Positions 36,462-46,747 of a DNA stretch of 64,000 nucleotides are shown here, piece by piece. The position numbers and the translations under genes were made by a program. The notes below the pieces were generated by a model. That model was not told the DNA's origin, made no database searches, and saw only the letters and a program-made list of their open reading frames with translations. Within the stretch, counting starts at the first letter, position 1, and each line of letters starts with the position of its first letter. This DNA is from Bradysia coprophila (taxonomy: Eukaryota; Arthropoda; Insecta; Diptera; Sciaridae): positions 4,978,093 through 5,042,092 of the forward strand of contig NW_023503313.1 in NCBI RefSeq assembly GCF_014529535.1, written 5' to 3'.

Positions 36462-37490
36462 TTTTTTTTTTTTTTTTTGATTTTCAAAATAAATTCTTTT
36501 ATTCATTTTCATAAACCTAAATTTGTATCATAAAATGAAACAAATTCCACCCATGGAGTGGCAACTATTCTTAACAAAAGTTACCCTAATCTATTTATCC
36601 AGAACCATGGAAACTGGCCTGATTCAGGAGAAACAGGAGAAAAATAACTTAGCTTAGTAAACTGAAAATAAATCATCTCACAACACCACAAAACAAAATT
36701 ATAAAATATAATAGATTTCATCTAACTTCTTCAAATCGCCGTCGAATGTTCCCATTATACAAGCGGCATTAGAACGTTGAAGTGCAATGGAGATTCTTTG
36801 CTTCAAATACAATTTCGATTTCTTTTCGTTCGTCACATTTGCTAACAACTTTCCCAAGACGTCAATGAACTTAATCGCTTCGGTACACCATGGACCTAGA
36901 GTCTCTATTGCAAATGGAATGATTATATAATTATCTTCTATCAATTTCTTATATTTCCCCAATTTAATATTTGCTGCCTTATTTGCAACTCTACCGGGCG
37001 ATTTGCTTGACAAACGTAGATACGATGGGGCCAGAGTATCTGAGCACGTTGCGTCCCAAACCATTGATTGACCGTTACGCCATGGTATCAAAGTCACTCC
37101 GTCTACTCTTTTTCTATCATCTCTGAACATCCCAGGAGGTTCTCGCATAGATGGTACATTTGCCGACTGGAGTGATCTATGAATTATATTATTAAAATCA
37201 GCATGACGTGGAAGCCTGCCAGAGCTATATAAACAACTAAGTCCATGAGAACCATCTTCACTGACGATTTCTCCACATCTGCATTTATGACGTTTACAAA
37301 TCTTAGTTCCAATACGTAAAGCAACTGAAATTCTGAACGTGTTATTGTCCAATAATGTTCCGATGAATTTTGACGGCAAAGCTGTTAGCCAGGCGCTTGA
37401 TTCATGGACTGTTGATGCTAAGAATCTTGCCTTTTCTGTTTCTGAATTGAATGTCAACGAATTAATATTTTCTGAAATTTTCTGAAAATC
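36462..37490 (-). mobile_element. 3' fragment of a retroelement encoding an ALPS/HGLSC/WDAT-type C-terminal domain, with poly(A)
   Basis: A minus-strand frame from about 37490 to 36699 reads SSAWLTALPSKFIG, a cysteine/histidine set (C-RHKCRCG, DGSHGLSC), RVDGVTLIPW and MVWDATCSDT, and ends KQRISIALQRSNAA. To my knowledge this domain accompanies reverse transcriptases of invertebrate mobile elements, and its D...WDAT pattern resembles a PD-(D/E)XK nuclease core. The 3' end has a 16-base poly(A), seen as T on the plus strand at about 36463-36478, so it arose by retroposition. The upstream reverse transcriptase is absent. It ends with intact frame and stop. Confidence 0.75.
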
Positions 37491-37599
37491 AGAGATATAT
37501 ATTCACCAAATTTAATTTGCTTCAGCTTGACCCTATGGTCCACTGAAAAAAACACACTGTGTGTTTGTATGACTGCACCAGCTGGTAAAATATAAATTT

Positions 37600-38712
37600 A
37601 CTTTCGTTTCGCATTTTTGCACTCTAGAAATGAACTGCAACGAATGCAATGCTGGAAACACAGAGGTGTAGCTGCATCAATTGATCGTATGAATGAAGCG
37701 ATTGGAGCTTTGTCAAGTTCGTTGTCTGGCGACTTGTCGAAATTCATCAACAACTTTAAGACGCTGATGGATACGTTTATCGGAGCGATTAGTACATTGA
37801 GCATGATACAGCACCCGATTGCTGTGAATTCTTCACCCATAGGCCATAGTCAAGTCACATGCCAAGCCGAAAGCGTCTTCTGTAAAAGACGTTGATGAAA
37901 CTCGTTCTCCACTGAACAATCAGCCATTAGATCCAGTGTTGATCCCCAACGTTTAATTGCATCGAATGCGTCCAATGACCTATCTCTAAGGAGCGTGGTG
38001 GTGTCCAATGTTGGTAAAGACATTTCAGCCGATATCTGGCTGACTACTTGCATAATGAGTTACGAATTGACAAGAAACTCATCAAGGTAGCTCTGCTGCT
38101 ACCCCCCGGAAAAAGTGCCGAAAACGTTACCTACTTTCAATACAAAGTTACGGTTCCAGTGTGTAATTACAATTTTGTGATGTGTCCAGACTCATGGCCA
38201 AAGGATGTCCGAGCTCGTGATATCGTACATAAGCGTAAGGCTAACTGTAGATGCAGCATTTTATGCGGAAAACGAATGAGCGCTTCATGGTCGATTCGTT
38301 TTCCTAACGGCTGTTGTATTTTGTTGACTTTTTTACGTTTGTAACTCATATTCTACATTGACTTGTGCTTCTTCTTGTTGCTGTAAAAATCAGGATTTTA
38401 CTCTTTTGCTTTGTTAATTAGGAGCATAATAACTTTGCGCCTTTGCAGATTTTGTTCGAATTCAGTTGCACTTACAAAGGTCTACATGAAATTTGTGAAT
38501 GCTTTTGTCGCGAGCTTCATGTTTTAAGTGGAAAAAACTTTTTCAGTTGAACTTTTTTTAAGTCTTGTTTTATTAATTTTAGCTTCTAGCTTATGTGTTT
38601 GATTTGCTAAGATTTATTGTTCGATGTAATTGATGAAAATGTTAAGTTAGCAAATTGTTCTTGGATTCGCCAGTAGGGTTCTACCCGTTGGTGTAAATAA
38701 ATAAATAAACGT
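37600..38712 (+). mobile_element. Decayed non-LTR retrotransposon: ORF1 fragment plus 3' end
   Basis: The plus strand encodes, with frame changes, a helical stretch (IDRMNEAIGALSSSLSGDL), then SVVVSNVGKDISADIW, then NELRIDKKLIKVALLLPPGK and FQYKVTVPVCNYN with DSWPKDVRARD. The last pieces match the nucleic-acid-binding part of LINE ORF1 proteins. No reverse transcriptase follows. The sequence passes directly to an AT-rich 3' end closing in TAAATAAATAAATAAAC (38693-38712), so ORF2 is deleted. Confidence 0.65.
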
Positions 38713-39160
38713 TGTTGCAGCAAAGGTTTGCGACTTGTAGCGGAAAACCATATCTTCAGTAAGAAGTATACAAACTGCACAAAAAAAGGTGGTTACAAAA
38801 CCACATAGCGGAAAACAACGTCGTTACTAAGAAGTTCAAACCGTATAGAATACTAATCGTGAAACTTGCGAATAGCTCTCAACTCACATTCTCAGATTGA
38901 TTTCGTACAGCTACATTATTTTTATAGATTTTTTTTTTATGGTTGACTACGATTTACTTGCGTTTCGCAAAATGTTTTTGCTATCTCACAACAGATGGCC
39001 AGACTTTCTATTATCTTTTACGCTTTTAACGAAGGAATAAATTGGCGTTTGTATCGAACTTTCGTGCCTCCGCTCATCTGATTCGGCTATATATGGCATT
39101 ACCTCCACACTATATTTACCTTGGTACAAACCCGACAGTCAAAAATATCTATAAAAAAAT
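38713..39160. other. Gene-free stretch
   Basis: No feature recognised. Confidence 0.35.
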
Positions 39161-39164
39161 GTTT

Positions 39165-39302
39165 GCTGAAAACCGACGAAGCGTTGAGAATATGTTGCGA
39201 TCAAATTTTTCGGTGTTCTAATGTCACTTTCGATGCTTAACGGAAATAAAATAATTAAAAATTTGATCGAAACAGATTCTCAACGCTTCGTCTGTTTTCA
39301 GC
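39165..39302. mobile_element. MITE-like inverted repeat upstream of RpLP1
   Basis: The left arm from GCTGAAAACCGACGAAGCGT matches the complement of the right arm over about 45 bases with few mismatches. The element is 138 bp. It ends about 330 bases before the RpLP1 start codon, close to the expected promoter. Confidence 0.7.
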
Positions 39303-39631
39303 ATTAGCTGTACTGTATCATACAGAACAAGCAATAACAAATATTCAAAATGCGTTTCTATTACACTTTCCGCTCCCATCACCATAATGACAATTGTGAC
39401 AATTATGTTCGGCTCATATACCGCTGCACGGCGAACCGAGCGAAAGCCGACCCGAAAATGTCAATATAATTTCGAGCTGTCATTTATAAATCCCTTTCCG
39501 GTTTTAAGTCTACTACCGAAAACACGTTTCTGTGCTTGTTCTCCCGCAAACTTGGAGCTAAGGTCAAATTTTGGCAACTTGCACTATTTCATATTTGAAT
39601 CTTACAAATAACAAACCATTATACATTCGCA

Positions 39632-40467
39632 ATGGCTTCGAAAGCTGAATTAGCCTGTGTTTATTCCGCACTCATCCTCGTCGATGATGATGTTGCCGTC
39701 ACCGTGAGTATTTTTGTTATATACAAAAAAAAAGTGGCGTGTTTGTCTCGGGCTCCAGTGCTGAGTTGCCACACTACACTTTTAAATGAGTTTTGAGAAT
39801 TGCGTGAATTACGTTCGGAATGTGCCCAACATTGGAAATGATTTTTTTTGTGCTTTGCGAATGAAATCAGAGTTGTATGAAGAAAGTGAGGTTATGTGCA
39901 CGTCAATGGTGTGTATTGGAGACGTGATTTTGAAATTCAGTAACTTTGACTGTTATTCATGTATCAAATCTAATTGTGAAACTGTAAAACACTTAAAATG
40001 ATAGAAAATGTGTGTTCAATAGTCGCCTGCGATTCCAAAATTTCATAATTCGTTCATGTGGTGACTCAGCGCAACATGCTCTATTTGTGATATCCTTATC
40101 TAAAACGCAATTTGTATTCCTCTCCTAAAGGGTGAAAAGATCTCGACCATCTTGAAAGCCGCCAACGTTGATGTTGAACCATACTGGCCTGGTTTATTCG
40201 CCAAAGCATTGGAAGGCGTCAATGTTAAGGACTTGATCACAAACATCGGTTCCGGTGTTGGTGCTGCACCTGCAGCTGGCGCTGCTCCAGCAGCCGCAGC
40301 TGCTGCTGCCCCAGCAGCTGAAAAGAAGGAAGAAAAGAAAGAGGAATCCGACGAGGGATCTGACGATGATATGGGTTTCGGTAAGTTTGAATGTGGTTTT
40401 TTTAGTTGTGGCGCGTGTTGTTAAATTTCGTCTTTTCCATTTTTAACTTGCAGGTCTTTTCGAATAA
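39632..40467 (+). CDS. RpLP1: 60S acidic ribosomal protein P1
   Basis: P1 pairs with P2 in the flexible stalk of the large ribosomal subunit that recruits translation GTPases. Exons: 39632-39703, 40131-40380, 40454-40467, giving 111 residues. It begins [20 protein letters not shown]. The dimerisation part is followed by an Ala/Pro hinge (about residues 65-88), an acidic [16 protein letters not shown] segment and the conserved ending MGFGLFE, which is split by the last intron. The final exon carries only 14 coding bases. AATAAA follows at 40521. A pyrimidine-rich tract near 39490-39500 could be the start-site motif typical of ribosomal protein genes (inference). Confidence 0.97.
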
Positions 40468-40520
40468 ACTCCATCAACATTCGACACTTTTTGTATTTTT
40501 GGGTACAGTTTTAATGTACG

Positions 40521-40526
40521 AATAAA
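40521..40526 (+). terminator. Poly(A) signal of RpLP1
   Basis: AATAAA lies 54 bases after the stop codon. Confidence 0.7.
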
Positions 40527-40804
40527 AAGTATTTGAAATTGTAAGACAAAATCGAATGTCTTTGTTATGGGCACGAGTAACGTATATAAGGTGAATGTTA
40601 ACACGCCACAGTGAGATTGGATACATTTTAACTTGGTATCGTGTACACAAAAAGAGAATGCCATCAAAGGGCTGTAGTCTGAAAAGGTAAACTGACTTCG
40701 TTGCTTATGGTAAGTATAGCATTGGCAGATGTTAATATCGAAATCCTACCGTCAGATCAATGTATCTTAGTTCCTCAAACGTTTGAAGGACCGACTAATG
40801 TCGG

Positions 40805-40913
40805 TAAAAGATCAGATTCACATCAGTTATGCCACTGTCGACGACCCGACAAATAGATCAGATTTTGCCCCGATTGATCGATGTCTCTTAAGTGATCTGA
40901 GTAGGTTAGGTAT
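40805..40913. repeat. 109-bp direct repeat, copy 1
   Basis: This is nearly identical to 42509-42616, with about four substitutions in 109 bases. It contains CCGACAAATAGATCAGATTT. Flanks of the two copies differ, so the repeat is bounded. Confidence 0.85.
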
Positions 40914-41884
40914 CGTTCCTTTATTTATTTTCTTATGATTTGGTTAACGCGAATTTATTGACGAGCTATAGTAGACGAATGGAAGCGGTCGGGCGACTGT
41001 ACAATTGGAAATTGATTTTTTATTTCTTCTACCAAAGTTCATTACTGCCATTGACGACAGTTCGTCTAAAAAATGGAGACAAATTGTTCTAGCTATTGGG
41101 AATTAGAATCTGATAGAGTTAATTTTCCCATAACAAAATCAAATGTAACTTCATGTCTAGAATGAACGGCAGGTTGTTAAGCAATTTAACGAATCTTCTG
41201 GAAATTTTTCATAACCGGAAATTTTGCATTTTAATTCATTTCATCATCGGTAACACGTTACCATTGCTCAATAAAAATAGGATTAGTTATACAACTCGAT
41301 GTCCAGTTGCTAGTTGCTATGGACAGATAATTTTGGGTGGGATTGTTTTTTAAAAAGCAGATAGAACATGTCTAGTCAGTTTGGAATCTGCAAATTAAAA
41401 AGCTTAGAGATGACTGGGCCGAAGGATATTCAGACTATGTAAGCATAATTCCGGATCTCGATAGAGTACTGAATGTAATAGATCTTAAAGTAGTGATGGA
41501 TATTGATTTTGGCGTAACCGACTCGGATATTGCCCCTTCTTCAATTAGAAAATGTTTCCCAACAAGTCCGTCACTATCGTTCAAATGGAATCCGCTCATA
41601 TAGGCGTAATAGGTTTTCAGGCGTACTTCTCTTAACTCTTTTCGGTTTCTATTCTTAACGTCTATGTCTCTAGATGGCAGAACCTCCATTATGTAAAGCG
41701 TTCTCTTTTTCTGTATTGATTGACTCATTGAAATCCAGTGCGAAAAAAATTATTTGGAAGAAATGCGAGTCCACAAGTTGATACCGACGTACAGGCAGTC
41801 TTATCGTAATTGTTACAACACTAGAAGATCCAAATCCGTAAGATCACTAAAACCTTCTGAGGAAACAATTTAATCGGATAACGT
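40914..41884. other. Gene-free stretch
   Basis: A 97-codon minus-strand frame at 41435-41728 has no recognisable domain. A GTAACCGACTCGG phrase near 41514 resembles the inner end of the 24330-25988 element and may be a remnant. Confidence 0.35.
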
Positions 41885-42026
41885 CAGTGCCGGATTGGCT
41901 CTATGGGCGTTCGGGCGATTCCCGAATGGCTTTTTGATTTTCGTATGGATAAGGGGCAACGAAGGGCCTTTTGAACAATTTCTTCATACAACGCCCGAAG
42001 GGCTTTTTTGAGCCAGTCCGGCACTG
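41885..42026. mobile_element. hAT MITE, 142 bp
   Basis: CAGTGCCGGATTGGCTC at the left and its complement with one mismatch at the right form 17-bp inverted termini. GATAACGT is duplicated exactly on both sides (41877-41884 and 42027-42034). No coding capacity. Confidence 0.92.
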
Positions 42027-42387
42027 GATAACGTACGTGATCTTAATAGTTGAAACCGAGATGTCTTTGGTTGATAATTATACACAGTATGCAGCTTCGC
42101 TGGTGGAGCAAATGTTTTCTTTCCGGAAGCAAAAAAAGTGTAAAACTTCCCGTTTTGTAAGTAAAAATTTCCAAGTTTTGAGTTTAACATCAAATATGTC
42201 AGTGTCACTCCCGTGATCCCGCACTTTTTCCACAAGCGTAAATGTGCACGATACACCCGATACACCAAATTAGTTCGACAAACAGAAATACCGTATCTTG
42301 TGAAAGAATTTTTTGGACAGCGGCTAGTTCCTTGCCAAGGACCCATCGGTACATTAGAAAGGAACATTTCACGTAGACATTAATTGG

Positions 42388-43214
42388 TAGGGCGTATCGA
42401 ATTTTTAGAATTTTAAGGGCCGCGATAGCCTGTGTGCGGAAAACGTAGATCATTGAAAACTAATTCCAGGCATATGGTTGATGGATCCGAAGGTGCCCAG
42501 GAAGAAGTTAAAAGATCAGATTCACATCAGTTAGGCCACTGTCGACGACCCGACAAATAGATCAGATTTTGCCCCGATTGATCGATGTCTCTTAAGTGAT
42601 ATGAGTAGGCTAGGTACCGAATTCTTAAATATTTTGTAAAAGAGTTCAGCTACTGTTATGGAATATTATGTGCACTTACTGGCCAAGGCGAGGGCCAAAG
42701 TTACCTCGACTCAGCAACACCGGTTACATTGTCTGCACTGGCTTCGTGGGCGACGTGGGTACACTTAAAAAGTCCATTCAAAAATGTTGAAAAAGTGGTT
42801 TCGGATGGATCGCCGACCGGGACAATGCCTAGTGTACTGGTAGTACTCGACCTCCTCCACAACCTCATGCCAAAAGCTAAAGTTAATAATTTGTCTCTCA
42901 GGAAATAAAAGTCAAAAACCAAAATGTCGAAATTTCGATGTTAGAAAACCTCGACAGACACACCTTTTGGACCATCGGTTTCTTTGGCAGTTTTGTAGAG
43001 TTTTTAACGTTCTACATCCTGCTAGAACATTGTTTTCAAAAATACTCTTAACTTTCCGAGTTATGACCATTTGAAAGTTAAAGTCGTCCGGGGGGACTTC
43101 TTCCCGGGCACCTTCGGATCCATCAACCATATGCCTGGACTTAGTTTTCAATGATCTACGTTTTCCGCACACAGGCTATCGCGACCCTTAAAATTCTCAA
43201 AATTCGATACGCCC
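42388..43214. mobile_element. Foldback element with arms of about 120 bp
   Basis: The stretch 42388-42508 is repeated inverted at 43089-43214. Shared parts include GGGCGTATCGAAT, GCCTGTGTGCGGAAAACGTA and CATATGGTTGATGGATCCGA. The 109-bp direct repeat (copy 2) begins just inside the left arm. The loop holds short minus-strand frames (42701-42922, 42912-43172) without recognisable domains. Confidence 0.75.
42509..42616. repeat. 109-bp direct repeat, copy 2
   Basis: See copy 1 at 40805-40913. This copy lies inside the foldback element, next to its left arm. Confidence 0.85.
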
Positions 43215-43597
43215 TATCTTGGCTATAACGCAAGAGATGAATGCTCATTAAGACTTCTTTTTCCAACAGAATGGCTCCTAGTTACGATGAAATTGCAAAC
43301 ATCAAAGCTTCGGAAGACTTTCTATTGAATTTTAAACAAATTCTGAAATGTAATTAGATTTGTCTTCCACACTGTCTGAAGTGAATGAACTACCAAAACC
43401 AACTCGCAAGCCATAGATTTGATTAGTGATCAGTCCATACGTTGTTCTGATGCCCAACGTTATTAATGTGAATTCACGTGCTATTGGAACGTTTTGTTTT
43501 TTATTGATTCAATTCATAAATAATCCTATGGCGAATGCGACTTTCAAATAAATTAGTGTGTTCGAGCAGTTAAATATTTTCATAAATTTTTTAAATT

Positions 43598-44735
43598 CTA
43601 TCGTATGGCTTGAGACATGTGTAGTGGAGTGAGCATCAGTTCTAACTCTGCGTCCTTAAAATTAGCACCACGTAAATTAGCTTCTTGTAAATCGCTCCCG
43701 GAAAGATTACACCTCTGAAATGTACAGAAATTAAAAACTAAGTAGAATCAACCACCCAACGAATCATACCTCTAAATCTGCTCCCGCTAAAATAGCAGCT
43801 CTAAGATTACAGTTTTTTAAGTTAGCATTTTTAAGATTGGCCACACGCAGATTAACTCCAGCCATATTACTGCCTTCTAAGCACGCACCTTTCAAATTCG
43901 CTCCCTCCAACACACACTTCGACACACCGGATGGATCTTCGAAATTGCATCCCTGAATTTTGGAATGGACTCAGTTGGAATGGACTCCGAGTTGTTCAAT
44001 TCAATTGGACGATACTCACCTGCAAATTAGCTCCTTCCATATTCGCACACGATCCTTTGACGCTTAACAGCTGGGCATTTTCTAAATTAGCATAAGATAG
44101 GTCCGCCCGTTCCAAGCAACAATAGTTTAAGTTAGCAAAATTCAGCTTACAGCGGGATAAGCAAGCGAACTAAAATTGAAAACGTTTTGTGCTTATCTAA
44201 CGATCGATATACGTAAACGGTCTCGTACCTTAAAGTTAATATTCCGCAAGTCCAATTTACTTAAATCAGCACCAGTTAAGTTGACACCTTGGAATCTCAA
44301 TTCGGAAACGTATGCCGTTTGAATGATCGATGAAACAACGTCTCGCCTCGTCAATGGCATATTATCAGCGTTATGACTAATGGAAATCAATTCCTCCAAT
44401 CTTGGTATAAGGCTTTCAATGCCAAAAAACCGAGCCTCTTCCAATATTCCATCTAAACTAAGGCCATCATCACGGATAAGTTGTCCGTGCCGTAGGTAGT
44501 TTATAATCGGTTCGAAATATTGTGAACTTCTGTCTATTAAATAGGACCCATCTCGAAGGCAACTGGGCTTTATCAGAGATTTTTGCGAGAACATTTTGGC
44601 TAGCATACAATTCGGCTCCTTGTTGGTCAGGGTGCTGAGAGTGGTCAGAAACACTTTTCCTCCTACATTCAATGAGATCCAATTTGAGTCACTATCAGTT
44701 TCCTGTGTCTCTGATTCGTTCATCGCCTCGGCCAT
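43598..44735 (-). CDS. KCTD9: KCTD9-like protein (BTB domain plus pentapeptide repeats)
   Basis: KCTD9 proteins pair a BTB/T1 domain, which can bind cullin-3, with a pentapeptide-repeat beta helix that probably binds substrates. Minus-strand exons: 44229-44735, 44020-44169, 43770-43952, 43598-43714. All are in phase 0 and give 318 residues. The BTB domain (about 16-115) has WISLNVGGK, LIDRSSQYFEPI and NYLRHGQLI. Pentapeptide repeats (A-N/D-L-x-x) run from about 150 to 305. The end LTPLHMSQAIR is diagnostic for the family. Human KCTD9 has about 70 further N-terminal residues (a ubiquitin-like KHA domain). Here the first Met lies just before the BTB domain, so either this lineage lacks that part or an upstream exon was missed. 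Confidence 0.92.
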
Positions 44736-45470
44736 ATTTAACTTAAATTATTTTCGAAAAGAAAAATCAATGATGACACTGCGATTACTGATTTTCCGTA
44801 ATTTATAAAAAAAATTACAATTTTGTGTCAGAAAGTAGGAATGTAAACAAAGGATACACACCTCGATTCGGTGAATAAAAACAAAAATCTACTTTATCGA
44901 TAATGAAACGTCATGATTGCAGAGCCAATGTTTATTTGAAGCTGATTTTGATTTTCCTCGTGAAGGCAAGTGGTCACAGAGTTACACTCTACGCAAGAGG
45001 CCAGCTGCTGATAGATAGTCTTAATCAGCATGCATAATAATGTCTCCTCAATGTTGAGGTTTCGAAAGGGTTCTCTCTGCTTATGCATTAAATATGTGTG
45101 CATTGATCGCACTATAAGTCCTAACCCGATAACCGGCAATGAAAATACAAACCAGGTATGGACTGTTCGTACAAACCGGAGGAAATAACGATTTCATATA
45201 ATATACTTTCATTGGATAACCGAACACTATTGAGTGTTGAGTGTATTGTTCGTCTAAATGACAATAACTTTAAAAGTTGACCATTAATTTGCCTCAGGCG
45301 GAAATGATCCATTACATGAAAAATATTTTCGGTTCAATTATGGGCAGACAATAACCCGGAATGGACCATTAGATGCTACTACATAAAATTCATTAATTAA
45401 ACAACCTTTCCAAGTATACCTCGCCTTCAGCAAATTGCACACTTGTCAAAGGACAGTTACCGAAGATTGT
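44736..45470. other. Upstream of KCTD9, no gene called
   Basis: The minus-strand frame 44894-45139, open further upstream to about 45180, reads FVRTVHTWFVFSLPVIGLG with a hydrophobic start. It has no clear promoter, acceptor or family, so it remains unassigned. Confidence 0.3.
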
Positions 45471-45475
45471 CGCTC

Positions 45476-45683
45476 AAAACTATCACTGCACTGACAAAAA
45501 AGAGTTGAAAATCTTACCTGTAGCAGGTAACTTTGTCTCCAGGTATAATCAAGAATAGCTGCGACAACTGTAGCGCTTCATACAAAAGATACTACTGTAG
45601 TAGCTATTCTTGATTACCTGGAAACAAATTTACCTGCTACAGGTATGAATTTCAACTCTTTTTGTCAGGGCAGTGATAGTTTT
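45476..45683. mobile_element. MITE, 208 bp, about 80-bp inverted arms
   Basis: The left arm AAAACTATCACTGCACTGAC and the following 60 bases match the inverted right arm with scattered mismatches, including ACCTGTAGCAGGTAA, itself palindromic. No coding capacity. Target duplication not clear. Confidence 0.8.
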
Positions 45684-45708
45684 ATTAAATCAAAAATCGT
45701 TAACATTT

Positions 45709-45849
45709 GCATCGCACCAGCATTTGCGTATCTGGACTTCATATAACACAATCGGACATACCATACATTCCACGTACACTTATCAAACTCGTTGAACAAA
45801 TAAATATTTTATGTCATTGTCAAGTGCAGTGAAAATGCTGGTGCGTTGC
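45709..45849. mobile_element. MITE-like short inverted repeat, 141 bp
   Basis: GCATCGCACCAGCATTT at the left faces AAAATGCTGGTGCGTTGC at the right. The element lies 25 bases from the previous MITE. No target duplication identified. Confidence 0.5.
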
Positions 45850-46747
45850 CTCTTGTGAATCATCACAATTTTCGCAATATTATGGCAATAGATGTGAACT
45901 GAATAAACATAGTTGGATTCTAATTACGAATTCATATTTTTCTACGACTGTTTTTTAAGTATCCTAAGTACCGAAGCATATATGTCGTTGAAATGCTGCA
46001 ATTCATTTGTAATCCAACTACATTGTGTTTAAGTCGCATAAGGTATGTACGCATACCTGATCTTTTCATAAAACATCTTATTAGCATATACAGTCCAGGT
46101 ACAAAATGCATTTACTGTTTAAAGAATGTTTCGTTCAATAAATAAACTTGTATACCTGACATGAGCGGTCGAACCAGATTTATTTTTAAATGTTGAAAGC
46201 AAAAATAAGATTATTATGAGTCAGCCGGTAACAAATCAAATGTTTAATCTATAATTCCAGATCAATCTTACTCAGTACGTAAAATCGCAGGAATATTGGC
46301 ATTGCCTAATTTAATAATATCTCCATCACATCATTAGTATAAATCGAAAGACCTAACATTTTACTCTGCTAATCAGACTAAGACTATTTTTCGACGATAT
46401 AAACGACGATTGAAAGACCTAAAAGGCTATAATCATATCGCTGGAAGTATTTTGCGCGTGATCGACGGAAAAGACATATGGTAAAGCAGATACGACAAAT
46501 GTAAAAAAACATGCTGTCGCAAATATGCAGCCTTCACGTTCATCACTTCCATTCCAATCACACGGCGACGCACTAGACAAACTTTATTCAGAATTATTTT
46601 CGCATTGAATTTACGAGAAATTATTTTTGATATTTTTTTTCGAACCATTTTGGCCAGTCCAATTTTTTCCCTAGTTGTCAAACAAGCAGTCAAACAGGCA
46701 TTTGATTTGAATTCTATCGAAAAAGTTCAGTGAGAAAAATTGCCAAG
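45850..46747. other. Upstream of the MTHFSD-like gene
   Basis: No gene recognised. The promoter and 5' UTR of the next gene are expected at the right end. Confidence 0.35.

Noticed and set aside
40805..42616. LTR retrotransposon bounded by the 109-bp direct repeats
   Set aside because: There are no TG...CA ends, primer-binding site, polypurine tract or gag/pol frames between them, and the second copy lies inside a foldback.
44894..45180. Minus-strand frame with a hydrophobic start (FVFSLPVIGLGLIVRS)
   Set aside because: The frame could be the last exon of a membrane protein, but I found no acceptor, upstream exon or family to support it.
46433..46693. 86-codon minus-strand frame just upstream of the MTHFSD-like gene
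   Set aside because: Basic, low-complexity translation without family likeness. It lies in the expected promoter region.
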